Source: Chromohalobacter canadensis
GTDB taxonomy: Bacteria > Pseudomonadota > Gammaproteobacteria > Pseudomonadales > Halomonadaceae
Assembly (NCBI RefSeq): GCF_029544075.1
Contig: NZ_JAJQJH010000009.1
Location: 79,666-143,665, forward strand
DNA length: 64,000 bases
Reading direction: 5' to 3'
In this document: positions 26,271 through 34,873 of the stretch, piece by piece
Position numbering within the stretch: the first letter of the stretch is position 1
How the letters are laid out: each line of letters starts with the position of its first letter
The notes under the pieces: model-generated
What the model was told of the DNA's origin: nothing
The model's input: the letters and a program-made list of their open reading frames with translations, nothing else
Database searches by the model: none
Translations under genes and position numbers: made by a program

Positions 26271-26477
26271 ATGAACTCTGAAGATTTGCAAAAGCTCGCC
26301 ACCCGCACGATGCCGTTCGGTAAATACGAAGGCCGACTCATCGCTGACCTTCCCGGCCCCTATCTGGCCTGGTTCGCCCGGGAGGGCTTTCCGCAGGGGG
26401 AAATCGGGCGGCTGCTCGCCTTGATGCATGAAATCGACCACAACGGCCTCAACGCGCTGCTCGAACCGCTGCGCTGA
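26271..26477 (+). CDS. DUF3820 family small protein
   Basis: The 68-residue product starts at ATG 26271 (MNSEDLQKLATRTMPFGKYEGRLIADLP); 50 further in-frame codons upstream look untranslated and hold no conserved sequence. The motif MPFGKYEGRLIADLPGPYLAWF is the DUF3820 signature, also found appended to exonucleases and in stand-alone proteins. Its function is not established; the fold is expected to be a small nucleic-acid-associated helical domain. It ends three bases before the converging YdcZ gene. Gap 26068-26270 holds only its promoter region as far as I can see. Confidence 0.85.
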   Translation: MNSEDLQKLATRTMPFGKYEGRLIADLPGPYLAWFAREGFPQGEIGRLLALMHEIDHNGLNALLEPLR

Positions 26478-26480
26478 CGC

Positions 26481-26963
26481 TCATCCCGCGGTGGCAGTTC
26501 TGGCCTGCTGGCCCCGTCGCCGCGTATTGCTCAGGTAAATCAGCACCAGGGCGCCGGCGAGCAGGGCCAGGGCGGTATAGCGCGAGGCGTCCAGCGGCAT
26601 GCGGGCGTTGCCCAGCCAGCCGAAGTTGTCGATCAACACGCTCATCAGCAATTGACCGGAGATCGTCGCGACCGTGGCGGCGGCGGTGCCGACGCGGGGC
26701 ACGGCGAAGACGATGACGAGCATGTAGACCACGCCGAACAGGGCGCCGATCAACTGCCACTTGGGAACCGTGAACAAGGTCTCGCTGTGCGCGGGCTCGA
26801 AGAAGAACATCAACAGAAAGGTGACCAAGGCACCCGAGGCAAAAGTCAGCCAGGCGCTTTCCAGCACGCCGACATTGGCGCCGAGACGGCCGTTGATCGA
26901 CGATTGCGCGGCGAGAGCCGCGCCGCCGACGAGAAGCACGAGAAAGATGAACGGCAGTAGCAT
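26481..26963 (-). CDS. DMT transporter, YdcZ/DUF606 family (second of pair)
   Basis: The 160-residue protein has five hydrophobic helices and the DUF606 pattern ALAAQSSINGRLGANVGVLESAWLTFASGALVTFLL and SGQLLMSVLIDNFGWLG. It follows its paralogue by ten bases on the same strand. Paired half-size YdcZ genes are common and probably form heterodimers like other small drug/metabolite transporters. The C-terminus is basic. No substrate can be assigned; the family name DMT is structural only. Confidence 0.9.
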   Translation of the reverse strand: MLLPFIFLVLLVGGAALAAQSSINGRLGANVGVLESAWLTFASGALVTFLLMFFFEPAHSETLFTVPKWQLIGALFGVVYMLVIVFAVPRVGTAAATVATISGQLLMSVLIDNFGWLGNARMPLDASRYTALALLAGALVLIYLSNTRRRGQQARTATAG

Positions 26964-26973
26964 GGGAGTCTCC

Positions 26974-27402
26974 TTACTGCATGAGCCCGAGGGCGGCGAT
27001 GATCAATAGCAGGGCGAGAAGCCGGTAGCCGTCGACGGCGCGACGTTCGCTGCCCAGCAGCCCGAAGTGGTCGATGGCCAGGCTGGCGGCGACCTGGCCG
27101 CTGAGAATGCCGATCATGGTCGTACCCACGCCCACGAAGGGCGTGGCGATGGTGAGCACGACGACGTAGACCGGGCCGAGAATGCCGCCGGTCAAGAGCC
27201 AGCGAGGCTGTTGGAACAGTTGGCCGAGCCGGGGCCGGGCGAAGATCAAGGCCAGGGTCAATAACAACCCGCCGACGAGAAAGATCGACAGGGTCGCCGA
27301 GAAGTGGCCGATCTCCTCTCCCAAGGGGCCGAGCAGACCGGCTTCCATGGACAGGCCCATGCCTGCCAGGAGGACGGTCAGCAATATGATGATGGTTTTC
27401 AT
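26974..27402 (-). CDS. DMT transporter, YdcZ/DUF606 family (first of pair)
   Basis: I chose ATG 27402 because GGAGG lies nine bases upstream; the frame is open to 27543 but those codons overlap the divergent LysR gene. The 142-residue product has five predicted helices with MGLSMEAGLLGPLGEEIGHFSATLSIFLVGGLLLTL and SGQVAASLAIDHFGLLG, matching the DUF606 pattern of its downstream paralogue. The two proteins differ enough to be a specialised pair rather than a fresh duplication. The 85-base gap to the divergent lysR gene should hold the promoter and operator. Confidence 0.88.
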   Translation of the reverse strand: MKTIIILLTVLLAGMGLSMEAGLLGPLGEEIGHFSATLSIFLVGGLLLTLALIFARPRLGQLFQQPRWLLTGGILGPVYVVVLTIATPFVGVGTTMIGILSGQVAASLAIDHFGLLGSERRAVDGYRLLALLLIIAALGLMQ

Positions 27403-27487
27403 GGGGTAACCTCCGCAAAAGGAAGGCGACGATAGCGCCTTGCTTTTATCGCTACAATGCGGTGATTTGGCATAGGTGAATTGCATT

Positions 27488-28417
27488 ATGAGCAACTCGA
27501 TGTCGTTGGTGGCGTTGCGCTTGTTCGTACGGGTCGCGGCCACCGGGAGCTTTGCGGCGGCGGCGCGCCAGCAGGGGTTGCCGGCCTCGTCGGTATCGCG
27601 ACATATCGCGGCGCTGGAGAAGGCATTGGGTCAGCGGCTGCTCTATCGGCATACGCGCGCGGTGCGGCTGACGGAGGTGGGCGAGCGTTATTATCAGCAG
27701 GTGCGCGAGATACTGGATACGCTGGATATTGCCACGGAGCAGGCGGCGGGCACGGCCTCGCAGCCACAGGGGCTGTTGCGCATCAACGCCCCGGTGGCCT
27801 TCGGGCGACGGCATATCGCGCCACGTCTGGCGAGCTTTCAGGCTAGATACGCGCGGATCGAGACGGAGCTGACGCTCAGCGATGCCTTCATCGACCCGGT
27901 ACAAGAAGGCGTCGATGTCGTGGTGCGGGTGGGGGCCCTGAACGATTCGAGCCTGGTCGCGCGGCAGTTGGCCAGGCAACACTTCGTGGTATGCGCTTCG
28001 CCTGGCTATCTTGAACGCTGGGGCATGCCGTCGACGCCGGACGCGTTATCCGAACACAACTGCTTGATCTACAAGGGCACGCGCGGCGTTCAACAGTGGT
28101 ATTTTCGTGATCCCGGCGCGCGTAAGTACCGGGTCAGGGAGGTGCGTGGCAACCTGCGCAGCAACAATGCGGAAAGCTTGCTGGAAGCAGCTTTGCAGGG
28201 ACAGGGCATCGTGCTGTTCCCGACCTGGCTGATCCATGCGGAGCTCAAGGCCGGGCGGCTGACGCCCGTGCTGTCCGATTGGGAAGCCTCCGGTGAGCCC
28301 GCCCCGCAAGGCATTCATGCGATCTTTCCGGAAAACCGCTTGCGCTCCTCCAAGGTGGCGGCGTTCCTGAACGACTTGCAGACGACGATCGGCGAGCCGC
28401 CGTATTGGGATGCTTGA
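27488..28417 (+). CDS. LysR family regulator, divergent from YdcZ pair
   Basis: The 309-residue protein from ATG 27488 has the HTH SLVALRLFVRVAATGSFAAAARQQGLPASSVSRHIAALEKALGQRLLYRHTRAVRLTEVG and a substrate-binding domain of the LTTR group that includes PtxR/AaeR-type regulators (LLRINAPVAFGRRHIAPRLASF). It is transcribed away from the YdcZ pair and likely regulates it, the usual divergent LysR arrangement. It ends 15 bases before the convergent cdd gene. Its co-inducer is unknown. Confidence 0.9.
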   Translation: MSNSMSLVALRLFVRVAATGSFAAAARQQGLPASSVSRHIAALEKALGQRLLYRHTRAVRLTEVGERYYQQVREILDTLDIATEQAAGTASQPQGLLRINAPVAFGRRHIAPRLASFQARYARIETELTLSDAFIDPVQEGVDVVVRVGALNDSSLVARQLARQHFVVCASPGYLERWGMPSTPDALSEHNCLIYKGTRGVQQWYFRDPGARKYRVREVRGNLRSNNAESLLEAALQGQGIVLFPTWLIHAELKAGRLTPVLSDWEASGEPAPQGIHAIFPENRLRSSKVAAFLNDLQTTIGEPPYWDA

Positions 28418-28432
28418 GGCCGGTTGCCTGCG

Positions 28433-28855
28433 TCACGAGGGTGGCAGGTTCTCCGGCCCGAAGGAGTCGGGCAGTAACTGCTCCATGGTGTAGTGCTTGA
28501 GCGGATTGCCTTCGCCGTCGAGGATGACGATCACGGTGTCCGGCGTGACGAACTCGCGAATGCGTTGGCGGCAGTCGCCGCAGGGCGTGCATAGATGCTC
28601 GTCGGGCCCGATGACGTAAAGCGTGGCGATCTCGCGCTCGCCCTGCGCGATCATTGCGCTGATGGCGCCGGCTTCGGCGCATAGGCCCTTGAAGTTGGCG
28701 CTTTCCACGTTGCAGCCCAGATAATGCCGGCCGCTCTCGGCGATCAGCAGTGCCCCGACCGGGTGCCGGGAGTAGGGCGCGTAGGCGCTGTCGCGCACCG
28801 CGATCAGCGCCTGGCGTGAGTCCTCGGAAAGAGGCGTGAAACGCGGCTTAGTCAT
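28433..28855 (-). CDS. cdd: Cytidine deaminase
   Basis: The 140-residue protein is of the short homotetrameric type. Zinc ligands and catalytic Glu are visible in [10 protein letters not shown] and PCGDCRQ; substrate-binding [11 protein letters not shown] and [11 protein letters not shown] are intact. It converts cytidine and deoxycytidine to uridine and deoxyuridine, which the pathway phosphorylases can then split. It overlaps the end of deoD by eight bases on the same strand and so is the last gene of the deo operon. Confidence 0.95.
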   Translation of the reverse strand: MTKPRFTPLSEDSRQALIAVRDSAYAPYSRHPVGALLIAESGRHYLGCNVESANFKGLCAEAGAISAMIAQGEREIATLYVIGPDEHLCTPCGDCRQRIREFVTPDTVIVILDGEGNPLKHYTMEQLLPDSFGPENLPPS

Positions 28856-29579
28856 GGGAGGTGTCCTCGTCGTCGCGCAACAGGCCCTCGAGAGTGATGG
28901 CCATCATGTCGTGAAAGCCGGTCTGGCGCGTTTGCGCGTCGAGGGCTTCACCCTTCAGGATATGATCGGACACCGTGCACACGGTCAATGCGCGGGCGCC
29001 GAACTCGGCGGCGACGCCATACAGCCCGGCGGCTTCCATCTCGACGCCGAGCACGCCATGGCGCTTCATGACCTCGAACATGGCCTCGTCGGGCGAGTAG
29101 AAGAGATCCGCCGAGAACAGGTTGCCGACCTTGACGGGGATGCCCCGTGCGCTGGCGGCGTCGACGGCGTGGCGGGTCAGCGCGTAGTCGGCGATGGCGG
29201 CGAAGTCATGCCCCCTGAAGCGGGCGCGATTGACGCCGGAGTCGGTACACGCGCCCATGCCCACGACGATGTCGTTGACCGCCACGTCGTCGCGTACCGC
29301 ACCGCAGGAGCCCACACGCACCAGGCGCTTGACGCCGTACTCGGTGATCAGCTCCTTGGCATAGATCGAGATCGAGGGAATGCCCATGCCGCTGCCCATC
29401 ACCGAGATGCGCTGGCCTTGGTAGGTGCCGGTGAAACCGAGCATGTTGCGCACCCGATTGACGCACTCGACGTCGTCCAGAAAGGTCTCGGCGATGAATT
29501 GGGCGCGCAGCGGATCGCCGGGCATGAGCACGGTGTCGGCGAAGGCGCCGGCGGGGGCATCGATGTGCGGGGTCGACAT
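28848..29579 (-). CDS. deoD: Purine-nucleoside phosphorylase DeoD
   Basis: The ORF is open to 29768 but the family start is ATG 29579 ([34 protein letters not shown] is continuous with DeoD), giving 243 residues. It has the phosphate-binding [20 protein letters not shown] and the substrate loop [17 protein letters not shown]. The catalytic Asp is in [15 protein letters not shown]. It is a hexameric high-molecular-mass PNP that splits purine (deoxy)nucleosides to base and (deoxy)ribose 1-phosphate. Its start lies four bases after the deoB end. Confidence 0.95.
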   Translation of the reverse strand: MSTPHIDAPAGAFADTVLMPGDPLRAQFIAETFLDDVECVNRVRNMLGFTGTYQGQRISVMGSGMGIPSISIYAKELITEYGVKRLVRVGSCGAVRDDVAVNDIVVGMGACTDSGVNRARFRGHDFAAIADYALTRHAVDAASARGIPVKVGNLFSADLFYSPDEAMFEVMKRHGVLGVEMEAAGLYGVAAEFGARALTVCTVSDHILKGEALDAQTRQTGFHDMMAITLEGLLRDDEDTSHD

Positions 29580-29583
29580 GGCG

Positions 29584-30881
29584 TCAGTCTCCTGTCGTCG
29601 AAGCGTGAGAGGATGGGCCGGCCGGCGCGGCATCGAGGAAGGCGGTGCCGTGGACCATGGGGGAAAGGCCGAAATGCGTCGCCAGGCTCTGGCCGATATC
29701 GGCGAAGGTCGCCAGACGACCGGCCTCGTTGCCCAACGGTCCCGGCGCCAAGTTCGCGCCGCTGGCAAGCACGGGGACTTTTTCGCGCGTATGGTCGGTC
29801 CCCGTCCAGGTCGGATCGTTACCGTGATCGGCGGTGAGGATCAGCAGGTCCTCGGGACGCAGCTTGGCGAGCACTTCCGGCAAACGCCGATCGAAGGCTT
29901 CCAGTGCCTCGGCGTAGCCATCCGGGTCGCGCCGGTGGCCGTAAAGCGTGTCGAAGTCGACGAAGTTGGTCATCACCAGCGTCTGCTTATTCTCCAGTGA
30001 ACGCTCGCCGGCCTCATCGATGGCCTTGAGCGTCGCGTCGAACAGCGCGTCATGGCCGTGGGCCTTGAGCACTTTCGAAACGCCGCAATGGGCATAGATA
30101 TCGCCGATCTTGCCTACGCCGAGCACCGTGCCGCCGTCGTCGTGCAGCTTTTGGAGTACGGTCGGCGTGGGGGCTCGATGGCGTAGTCGCGGCGATTGCC
30201 GGTGCGCTCGAAGGTCTCGGGGGACTCTCCAATGAAACCCGAAGCCGTTTCGCCGACGAAAGGGCGGGCGATGACGCGACCGATGTTGTAGGGCATCAGC
30301 AGTTCACGGGCGATTTCGCACAGCGCGTACAAGCGGTCGAGTCCGAAATGGGTCTCGTGGGCGGCGATCTGGAACACCGAGTCCGCTGAGGTATAGACGA
30401 TGGGCTTGCCAGTGGCGATATGTTCTTCGCCAAGTGCCTCGAGTATCGGCATGCCGGACGCATGGCAGTTGCCCAAAACGCCGGGCAGGTCGGCGCGCTC
30501 GATCAGCGCTTCCAAAAGATCGGGCGGGAAGCTCTGCGTCTTGTCGAGAAAGTAACCCCATTCGAACAGCGCCGGGACGCCGGCGATCTCCCAATGCCCG
30601 GAGGGCGTGTCCTTGCCCGAAGAGATCTCGGCCGCTGCCGCGTAGGCGCCGTCGAGTGTCTCGGGGGGCGTGATGCCCTCGGCCCACTCGCCAGTGGCGA
30701 GATGGTGCGCGTGATAGAGCCCGAGGCTTGCCAGATGGGGCAGTGCCAGCGGTCGGCCGGCAGCGGCACGGTGACGTGCGATATGGCCTAGCGTATCCGC
30801 CCCTGCATCGCCGAAGGCGGCGGCATCCGGGGCGTTGCCGATGCCGAAGGAATCAAGTACCAACAGGATGGCGCGTGTCAT
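29584..30881 (-). pseudogene. deoB: Phosphopentomutase DeoB, frameshifted by one base
   Basis: Two overlapping frames each encode part of one DeoB. The N-terminal frame (from ATG 30881) runs [20 protein letters not shown] to [10 protein letters not shown]; the C-terminal frame resumes with [18 protein letters not shown] and goes on through [17 protein letters not shown] and the metal-binding [20 protein letters not shown]. The break is at five C residues on the coding strand (30169-30173); six would restore one frame of about 432 codons, the usual length of a DeoB (E. coli 407). No other damage is seen. It may be a recent mutation or a sequencing error. DeoB converts (deoxy)ribose 1-phosphate to 5-phosphate between DeoA/DeoD and DeoC. 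It overlaps deoA by four bases. Confidence 0.9.
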
Positions 30882-32212
30882 GACGATGTCTCCTGACGCA
30901 GGGTGGCGTGGATCGGCGCCGCCGGCGTGACGCTACCTGCCTCGCCGAGGGTGAAGGCTGCGCCTAATTGGCGTGTGACGGCCTCGGCATCGGCTTGGCT
31001 GGCGGCGTGGAGGCGCAGCAGGGGCTGGCCGGCCTCGACGCGCTGGCCGAGCGCAGCGATTCGCGAAAGCCCGACGCGATGGTCGATGGCATCCCCGGCG
31101 TTACGGCGGCCGCCGCCCAGTTCGACGACGCCGAGCCCAAGCGCGCGGGTGTCGATGGCGTTGACGGTGCCGGCCCGAGGCGCGACGACATCGGTCGTGA
31201 AGGGCGCTGGCGCTAAATAGTGCTCGGCGCGTTCGGCCAGATCGCTCGGGCCACCGAGGCCATGCACCATGCGCGAAAAGCGTTCCAGTGCCTCGCCGGA
31301 GGCCAGGGCGGTTTCCAGACGCGTCGCGGCGTCGGCGGCATCGGCGGCGAGGCCGGCTTGCACGAGCATTTCCGTGGCCAGGGCATGGGTGACCTGGTAG
31401 AGGCGGCTATCGCGACCTTCCCCTCTCAGCAGACGCAGCGCTTCGTGCACTTCCAGGGCATTGCCGGCGCAGTCGGCGAGCGGCTGATTCATGTCGGTCA
31501 GCAGCACGCTGGTGGGCGTGCCGGCGCCGCTGCCGATGGCGACGATGGCCTCGGCCAGTTCCTGCGAGGCGTCGGGCGTGGGCATGAAGGAGCCGTTGCC
31601 GACCTTGACGTCCATGACCAGGGTGTCGAGCCCGCAGGCCAGTTTCTTGCCCAGAATCGAGGCCACGATCAGCGGCAGGGACTCGACCGTGGCGGTCACG
31701 TCGCGCACGCCGTACAGACGCTTGTCGGCGGGGGCGAGGGTGCCGGTCTGACCGATGATCGCCACGCCGACGTCCTTGACCAGCCGGCGGAAGAGGTCGA
31801 CGTCGGGGGTGACGTCATAGCCGGGAATCGCCTCGAGCTTGTCCAGTGTGCCGCCGGTATGGCCGAGTCCGCGCCCGGAGATCATGGGCACGTGACCGCC
31901 GCAGGCGGCGATCCACGGCCCCAGTACCAGCGAGACGAGATCGCCCACGCCGCCGGTGGAGTGCTTGTCGAGCACCGGGCCGTCGAGGTGCAGGTCATGC
32001 CAGCGCAGGACCTGGCCGGAATCGCGGGTGGCCTCGGTCAGCGCGATGGCCTCGTCGCGGGTCATGCCGTTGAGCACGACTGCCATGGCGAAGGCGCCGA
32101 TCTGGGCGTCGCCCACGCTGCCGTCGGCGACGCCGCGCATGAAGGCGTGGATGGCGTCGGCGTCGAGGGTCTCGGCGTCGCGCTTACGACGGATGATGTC
32201 TTGAATCAGCAT
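30878..32212 (-). CDS. deoA: Thymidine phosphorylase DeoA
   Basis: The 444-residue protein starts [27 protein letters not shown] and has the family hallmarks [50 protein letters not shown]. The N-terminal helical, central alpha/beta and C-terminal PYNP domains are all present at normal length. It splits thymidine and deoxyuridine to base and deoxyribose 1-phosphate. Its stop overlaps the deoB start (ATGA), and it lies 69 bases after deoC. That 69-base gap holds nothing I recognise. Confidence 0.95.
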   Translation of the reverse strand: MLIQDIIRRKRDAETLDADAIHAFMRGVADGSVGDAQIGAFAMAVVLNGMTRDEAIALTEATRDSGQVLRWHDLHLDGPVLDKHSTGGVGDLVSLVLGPWIAACGGHVPMISGRGLGHTGGTLDKLEAIPGYDVTPDVDLFRRLVKDVGVAIIGQTGTLAPADKRLYGVRDVTATVESLPLIVASILGKKLACGLDTLVMDVKVGNGSFMPTPDASQELAEAIVAIGSGAGTPTSVLLTDMNQPLADCAGNALEVHEALRLLRGEGRDSRLYQVTHALATEMLVQAGLAADAADAATRLETALASGEALERFSRMVHGLGGPSDLAERAEHYLAPAPFTTDVVAPRAGTVNAIDTRALGLGVVELGGGRRNAGDAIDHRVGLSRIAALGQRVEAGQPLLRLHAASQADAEAVTRQLGAAFTLGEAGSVTPAAPIHATLRQETSS

Positions 32213-32281
32213 GGCGATAACCGTGTTGTTCTTTGTCGTTGCGATGTCTGCTGTTGAATGTCGATATCTGCCGAGGCGCGT

Positions 32282-33055
32282 TCAGTAACCGTCGCCGGGC
32301 GCCTTGGCCTCATCGCCCTCCAGCGTGGCGAGCAGGGCATCGAGCAGCCCCGAGGCGCCGAAGCGGAAGTGCGCGGGGCTGATCCATGCCGCGCCCATGA
32401 TCCGTGCGGCCAGGTCGAGGTAGGCCTTGGCGTCCTCGGTGGTGCGAATCCCGCCGGCGGCCTTGAAACCGACGTCGCGGCCACTGTCGCGGATCGCGTC
32501 GAGCATGATCTCGGCGGCCTCCAGGGTGGCGTTGACGGCAACCTTGCCGGTAGAGGTCTTGATGAAGTCGGCACCGGCGGTAATAGCGATCTCCGCGGCC
32601 TGACGGATCAGAGCGGGGTCCTTGAGCTCGCCGCTCTCGAGGATGACCTTCAAGGTCGCGCCGCCGCAGGCTTCGCGGCACGCCTCGACGAGCAAGCGGC
32701 CGACATCGGGTGCGCCGTCGAGCAGGGCCCGGTAGGGGAAAACCACATCGACTTCGTCGGCGCCGGCAGCCACCGCGAGCCGGGTTTCCCGGGCGGCGCG
32801 CTCGGCGTTGGGGGCGCCATCGGGAAAGTTGGTCACCGTGGCGATGCGTACGCGCCGGGTCAGGCCGATGGCGTCGAGCTCGCGCTGGGCGTCCTCGATG
32901 AAGGCCGGGTACAGGCACAGCGCGGCGGGATGGCCGGCGGGCGTGTCCGCACGACGGCACAGCGCCTGGATGCGGGCACTGTCATCGTCGTCGTTGAGCG
33001 AGGTGAGGTCCATCAGGGCCAGGGCCTGACGGGCAACGGGCTTGAGATCGGTCAT
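32282..33055 (-). CDS. deoC: Deoxyribose-phosphate aldolase DeoC
   Basis: The 257 residues align along their length with E. coli DeoC (start [24 protein letters not shown]). The Schiff-base lysine is in [17 protein letters not shown] and the proton-relay lysine in [10 protein letters not shown]. It splits deoxyribose 5-phosphate into acetaldehyde and glyceraldehyde 3-phosphate, the last step of the pathway. Its own ribosome site is poor, but its ATG overlaps the stop of a 37-codon leader ORF with a good ribosome site, so translational coupling is likely. It is the first enzyme gene of the deo operon. Confidence 0.95.
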   Translation of the reverse strand: MTDLKPVARQALALMDLTSLNDDDDSARIQALCRRADTPAGHPAALCLYPAFIEDAQRELDAIGLTRRVRIATVTNFPDGAPNAERAARETRLAVAAGADEVDVVFPYRALLDGAPDVGRLLVEACREACGGATLKVILESGELKDPALIRQAAEIAITAGADFIKTSTGKVAVNATLEAAEIMLDAIRDSGRDVGFKAAGGIRTTEDAKAYLDLAARIMGAAWISPAHFRFGASGLLDALLATLEGDEAKAPGDGY

Positions 33056-33165
33056 GGGCGTGGGTCCCCGAGTGGCATGCGTCCGGGCAGAGCCGGGGCA
33101 TGGGGCGATGAGTCGGTCGTGCTGCCGACCGTTGAGCCGGGCGGCGCGAAAGAAGTCACAGACAT
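33052..33165 (-). CDS. Candidate 37-codon leader peptide coupled to deoC
   Basis: A short ORF starts at ATG 33165 with AAGGAC eight bases upstream, a better ribosome site than that of deoC. It encodes a Pro/Ser/Thr-rich peptide that begins [16 protein letters not shown] and ends GDPRP. Its TGA (33054-33052) overlaps the deoC ATG (33055-33053) as ATGA. I do not recognise the peptide. It could be a leader that couples ribosomes into deoC, or a chance frame. Its position and overlap are what support it. Confidence 0.5.
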   Translation of the reverse strand: MSVTSFAPPGSTVGSTTDSSPHAPALPGRMPLGDPRP

Positions 33166-33199
33166 GGTAATGTCCTTGTATTTATCGTCGAGCCATTTT

Positions 33200-33215
33200 T
33201 GTTAATTTTCTAACA
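33200..33215. promoter_or_regulatory. DeoR operator-like site 1
   Basis: TGTTAATTTTCTAACA matches the 16-base E. coli DeoR operator TGTTAGAATTCTAACA at 13 of 16 positions, with both outer five-base arms intact. It lies in the gap between divergent deoC and deoR and so could govern both. Confidence 0.8.
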
Positions 33216-33222
33216 GAAATTT

Positions 33223-33238
33223 TGTGGCTAAGCTAACA
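33223..33238. promoter_or_regulatory. DeoR operator-like site 2 (weaker)
   Basis: TGTGGCTAAGCTAACA matches the E. coli DeoR operator at 10 of 16 positions, with the right arm CTAACA intact and the left arm reduced to TGT. It starts 23 bases after site 1, close to two helical turns, and ends 59 bases before the deoR start. Tandem sites would allow cooperative binding. Confidence 0.6.
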
Positions 33239-33297
33239 AAATGTGCCGGAGAAGGGCGAGCGATCTCGTCGACCGGTATGCCGAGGGAGATGTGCAA

Positions 33298-34083
33298 ATG
33301 AATAGCCGCAGTGCGGCGCGCCTTCAATGGCTACAGGACACCCTGCGCGCGGAAGGCATGTTGCCGATTGCCGAGGCCGCCCAGCGCTGTCAGGTATCGG
33401 AGATGACCATACGCCGCGACATCGCCGCCAGCCAGGACACCATCGTCTCGCTGGGCGGGCGCTTGCTGCTGGCCGAGCATCCACAGGTTGCCACCGGATA
33501 CGACTTCGCCACTCAGCAGGACAGTTTCGCCCAGGCCAAGCAGCGCATGTGCGACGAGGCGGCGCGTATGGTCGAGGCCGATGACACGATCTTCGTGGAT
33601 TGTGGCACAACGCTGATCCCGTTGTTCGCCCAGCTAGACCCCAACATGCCGCTGACGGTGGTGACATACGCGCTCAACGTCGCCAATGCCATCGAGCAAA
33701 TGGCATTACCTCACGTGCGTCTGGTATTGCTCGGCGGGCTCTACTATCCCGTGTCGCAATCCTTCGGGGGCGAGGAGCTGGTCACTGCGATTCGTCGCTT
33801 GGGTATCAACAAGGCGTTTATTTCCGCCGCTGGCGTGCACGTCGATAAGGGGGTGAGCTGCTTTCACTTCCACGAGGTGGTGCCCAAGCAGGTGGCCTTG
33901 GAAACCGCCGTGCAACGCATCCTCATCGCCGACGAGAGCAAGCTCGATCGGGTGCGCCCGGCGTTTTTCGCTGACCTCGAGACCTTCGATGTGATGCTGA
34001 CCAGCGGTGCGGCGGGCGAGGCATTGCGTGACACCCTGGTGGCGCGGCCGGGGCACGCTTGGCCGACGCTCAAAGTGGTGTGA
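33298..34083 (+). CDS. deoR: Deoxyribose operon repressor DeoR
   Basis: ATG 33298 has GAGGGAGA seven bases upstream; the product has 261 residues. The N-terminal winged helix reads LPIAEAAQRCQVSEMTIRRDIAASQDTIVSLGGRLLL and the C-terminal sugar-phosphate-binding domain includes IFVDCGTTLIPLF and INKAFISAAGVHVDKGVSCFHFHE, which is very close to E. coli DeoR. In E. coli the repressor is released by deoxyribose 5-phosphate. Its position opposite deoC with two matching operators makes this assignment firm. Confidence 0.93.
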   Translation: MNSRSAARLQWLQDTLRAEGMLPIAEAAQRCQVSEMTIRRDIAASQDTIVSLGGRLLLAEHPQVATGYDFATQQDSFAQAKQRMCDEAARMVEADDTIFVDCGTTLIPLFAQLDPNMPLTVVTYALNVANAIEQMALPHVRLVLLGGLYYPVSQSFGGEELVTAIRRLGINKAFISAAGVHVDKGVSCFHFHEVVPKQVALETAVQRILIADESKLDRVRPAFFADLETFDVMLTSGAAGEALRDTLVARPGHAWPTLKVV

Positions 34084-34135
34084 GGGTGCGCGAATGTGTG
34101 CGGATCAATAGGCGCGGGGGCTGTTCGGGACAGGC

Positions 34136-34873
34136 ATGACGTTTTCTCTTTCTCTGGTGTTTCTCGGCGTGGTGTTTTTTGCCTCGGCGTTGTCCGGCGT
34201 TTTCGGTATGGCGGGCGGCTTGATCCTGATGGGCTTTCTGCTGGCGTGGATGCCGGCCACGACGGCCATCGCCGTGCACGGTATCATTCAGATGGGCTCC
34301 AATGCCTCGCGTGCCTGGCTGTCGAGACGTTACATCGATTGGCACATCGTGGCGTGGATCGTGCTGGGCGTGGTGGTCGCGGCGCTATTGCTGGCCAGCT
34401 TGCGTTACACCCCCAGCGAAAATGTGGTGTTGCTTTTGATCGGGGTTATGCCGGTTTTGGTATGGTTGCCGCGTCGCTGGTTCCGGTTCGATGTCTCGCG
34501 GCCTGTCGATGCCATCCTGTGCGGCCTGGTAGCCGGCGGTTTAACCATCGCCGCTGGAGTATCGGGGCCGACCATCGATATCGGCTTCGTGCGCACGCGG
34601 CTCGACCGGCGCACGGTGGTGGCCTCCAAGGCGGCGATTCAAGTCATCGCGCATACCATCAAGGTGGTGTTTTATTTTCAGGCGGTATTGGCACTGGAGC
34701 GGGGGCAGTGGGGCTGGATCGTGTTGGCGATTCCCTTGAGTTTCCTGGGGACGCGTTCGGGAAACGCCATCCTGAAGCGGCTCACCGATGCCAGCTTTCG
34801 TGGCTGGACGCGCTGGTTGGTTACCCTGGTAGGTGGTTACTACGCCGTGCGTGGCGTGATAGGGCTTATCTGA
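34136..34873 (+). CDS. TSUP (TauE/SafE) family membrane exporter/importer
   Basis: The 245-residue protein has seven to eight membrane helices and two TauE/SafE repeats: FASALSGVFGMAGGLILMGFLLAWMP and GLVAGGLTIAAGVSGPTIDIGFVRTRLDRRTVVASKAAIQVIAHT. TSUP proteins move sulfite, sulfonates or organic acids in characterised cases; nothing here fixes the substrate. It follows deoR by 52 bases on the same strand and could be read through from it. Its last eight bases overlap the end of the convergent MHYT gene. Confidence 0.9.
   Translation: MTFSLSLVFLGVVFFASALSGVFGMAGGLILMGFLLAWMPATTAIAVHGIIQMGSNASRAWLSRRYIDWHIVAWIVLGVVVAALLLASLRYTPSENVVLLLIGVMPVLVWLPRRWFRFDVSRPVDAILCGLVAGGLTIAAGVSGPTIDIGFVRTRLDRRTVVASKAAIQVIAHTIKVVFYFQAVLALERGQWGWIVLAIPLSFLGTRSGNAILKRLTDASFRGWTRWLVTLVGGYYAVRGVIGLI

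Noticed and set aside
30114..30178. Programmed frameshifting to produce full-length DeoB
   Set aside because: I see no slippery heptamer with a downstream structure, and DeoB is not known to use recoding. A one-base homopolymer deletion or sequencing error is simpler.
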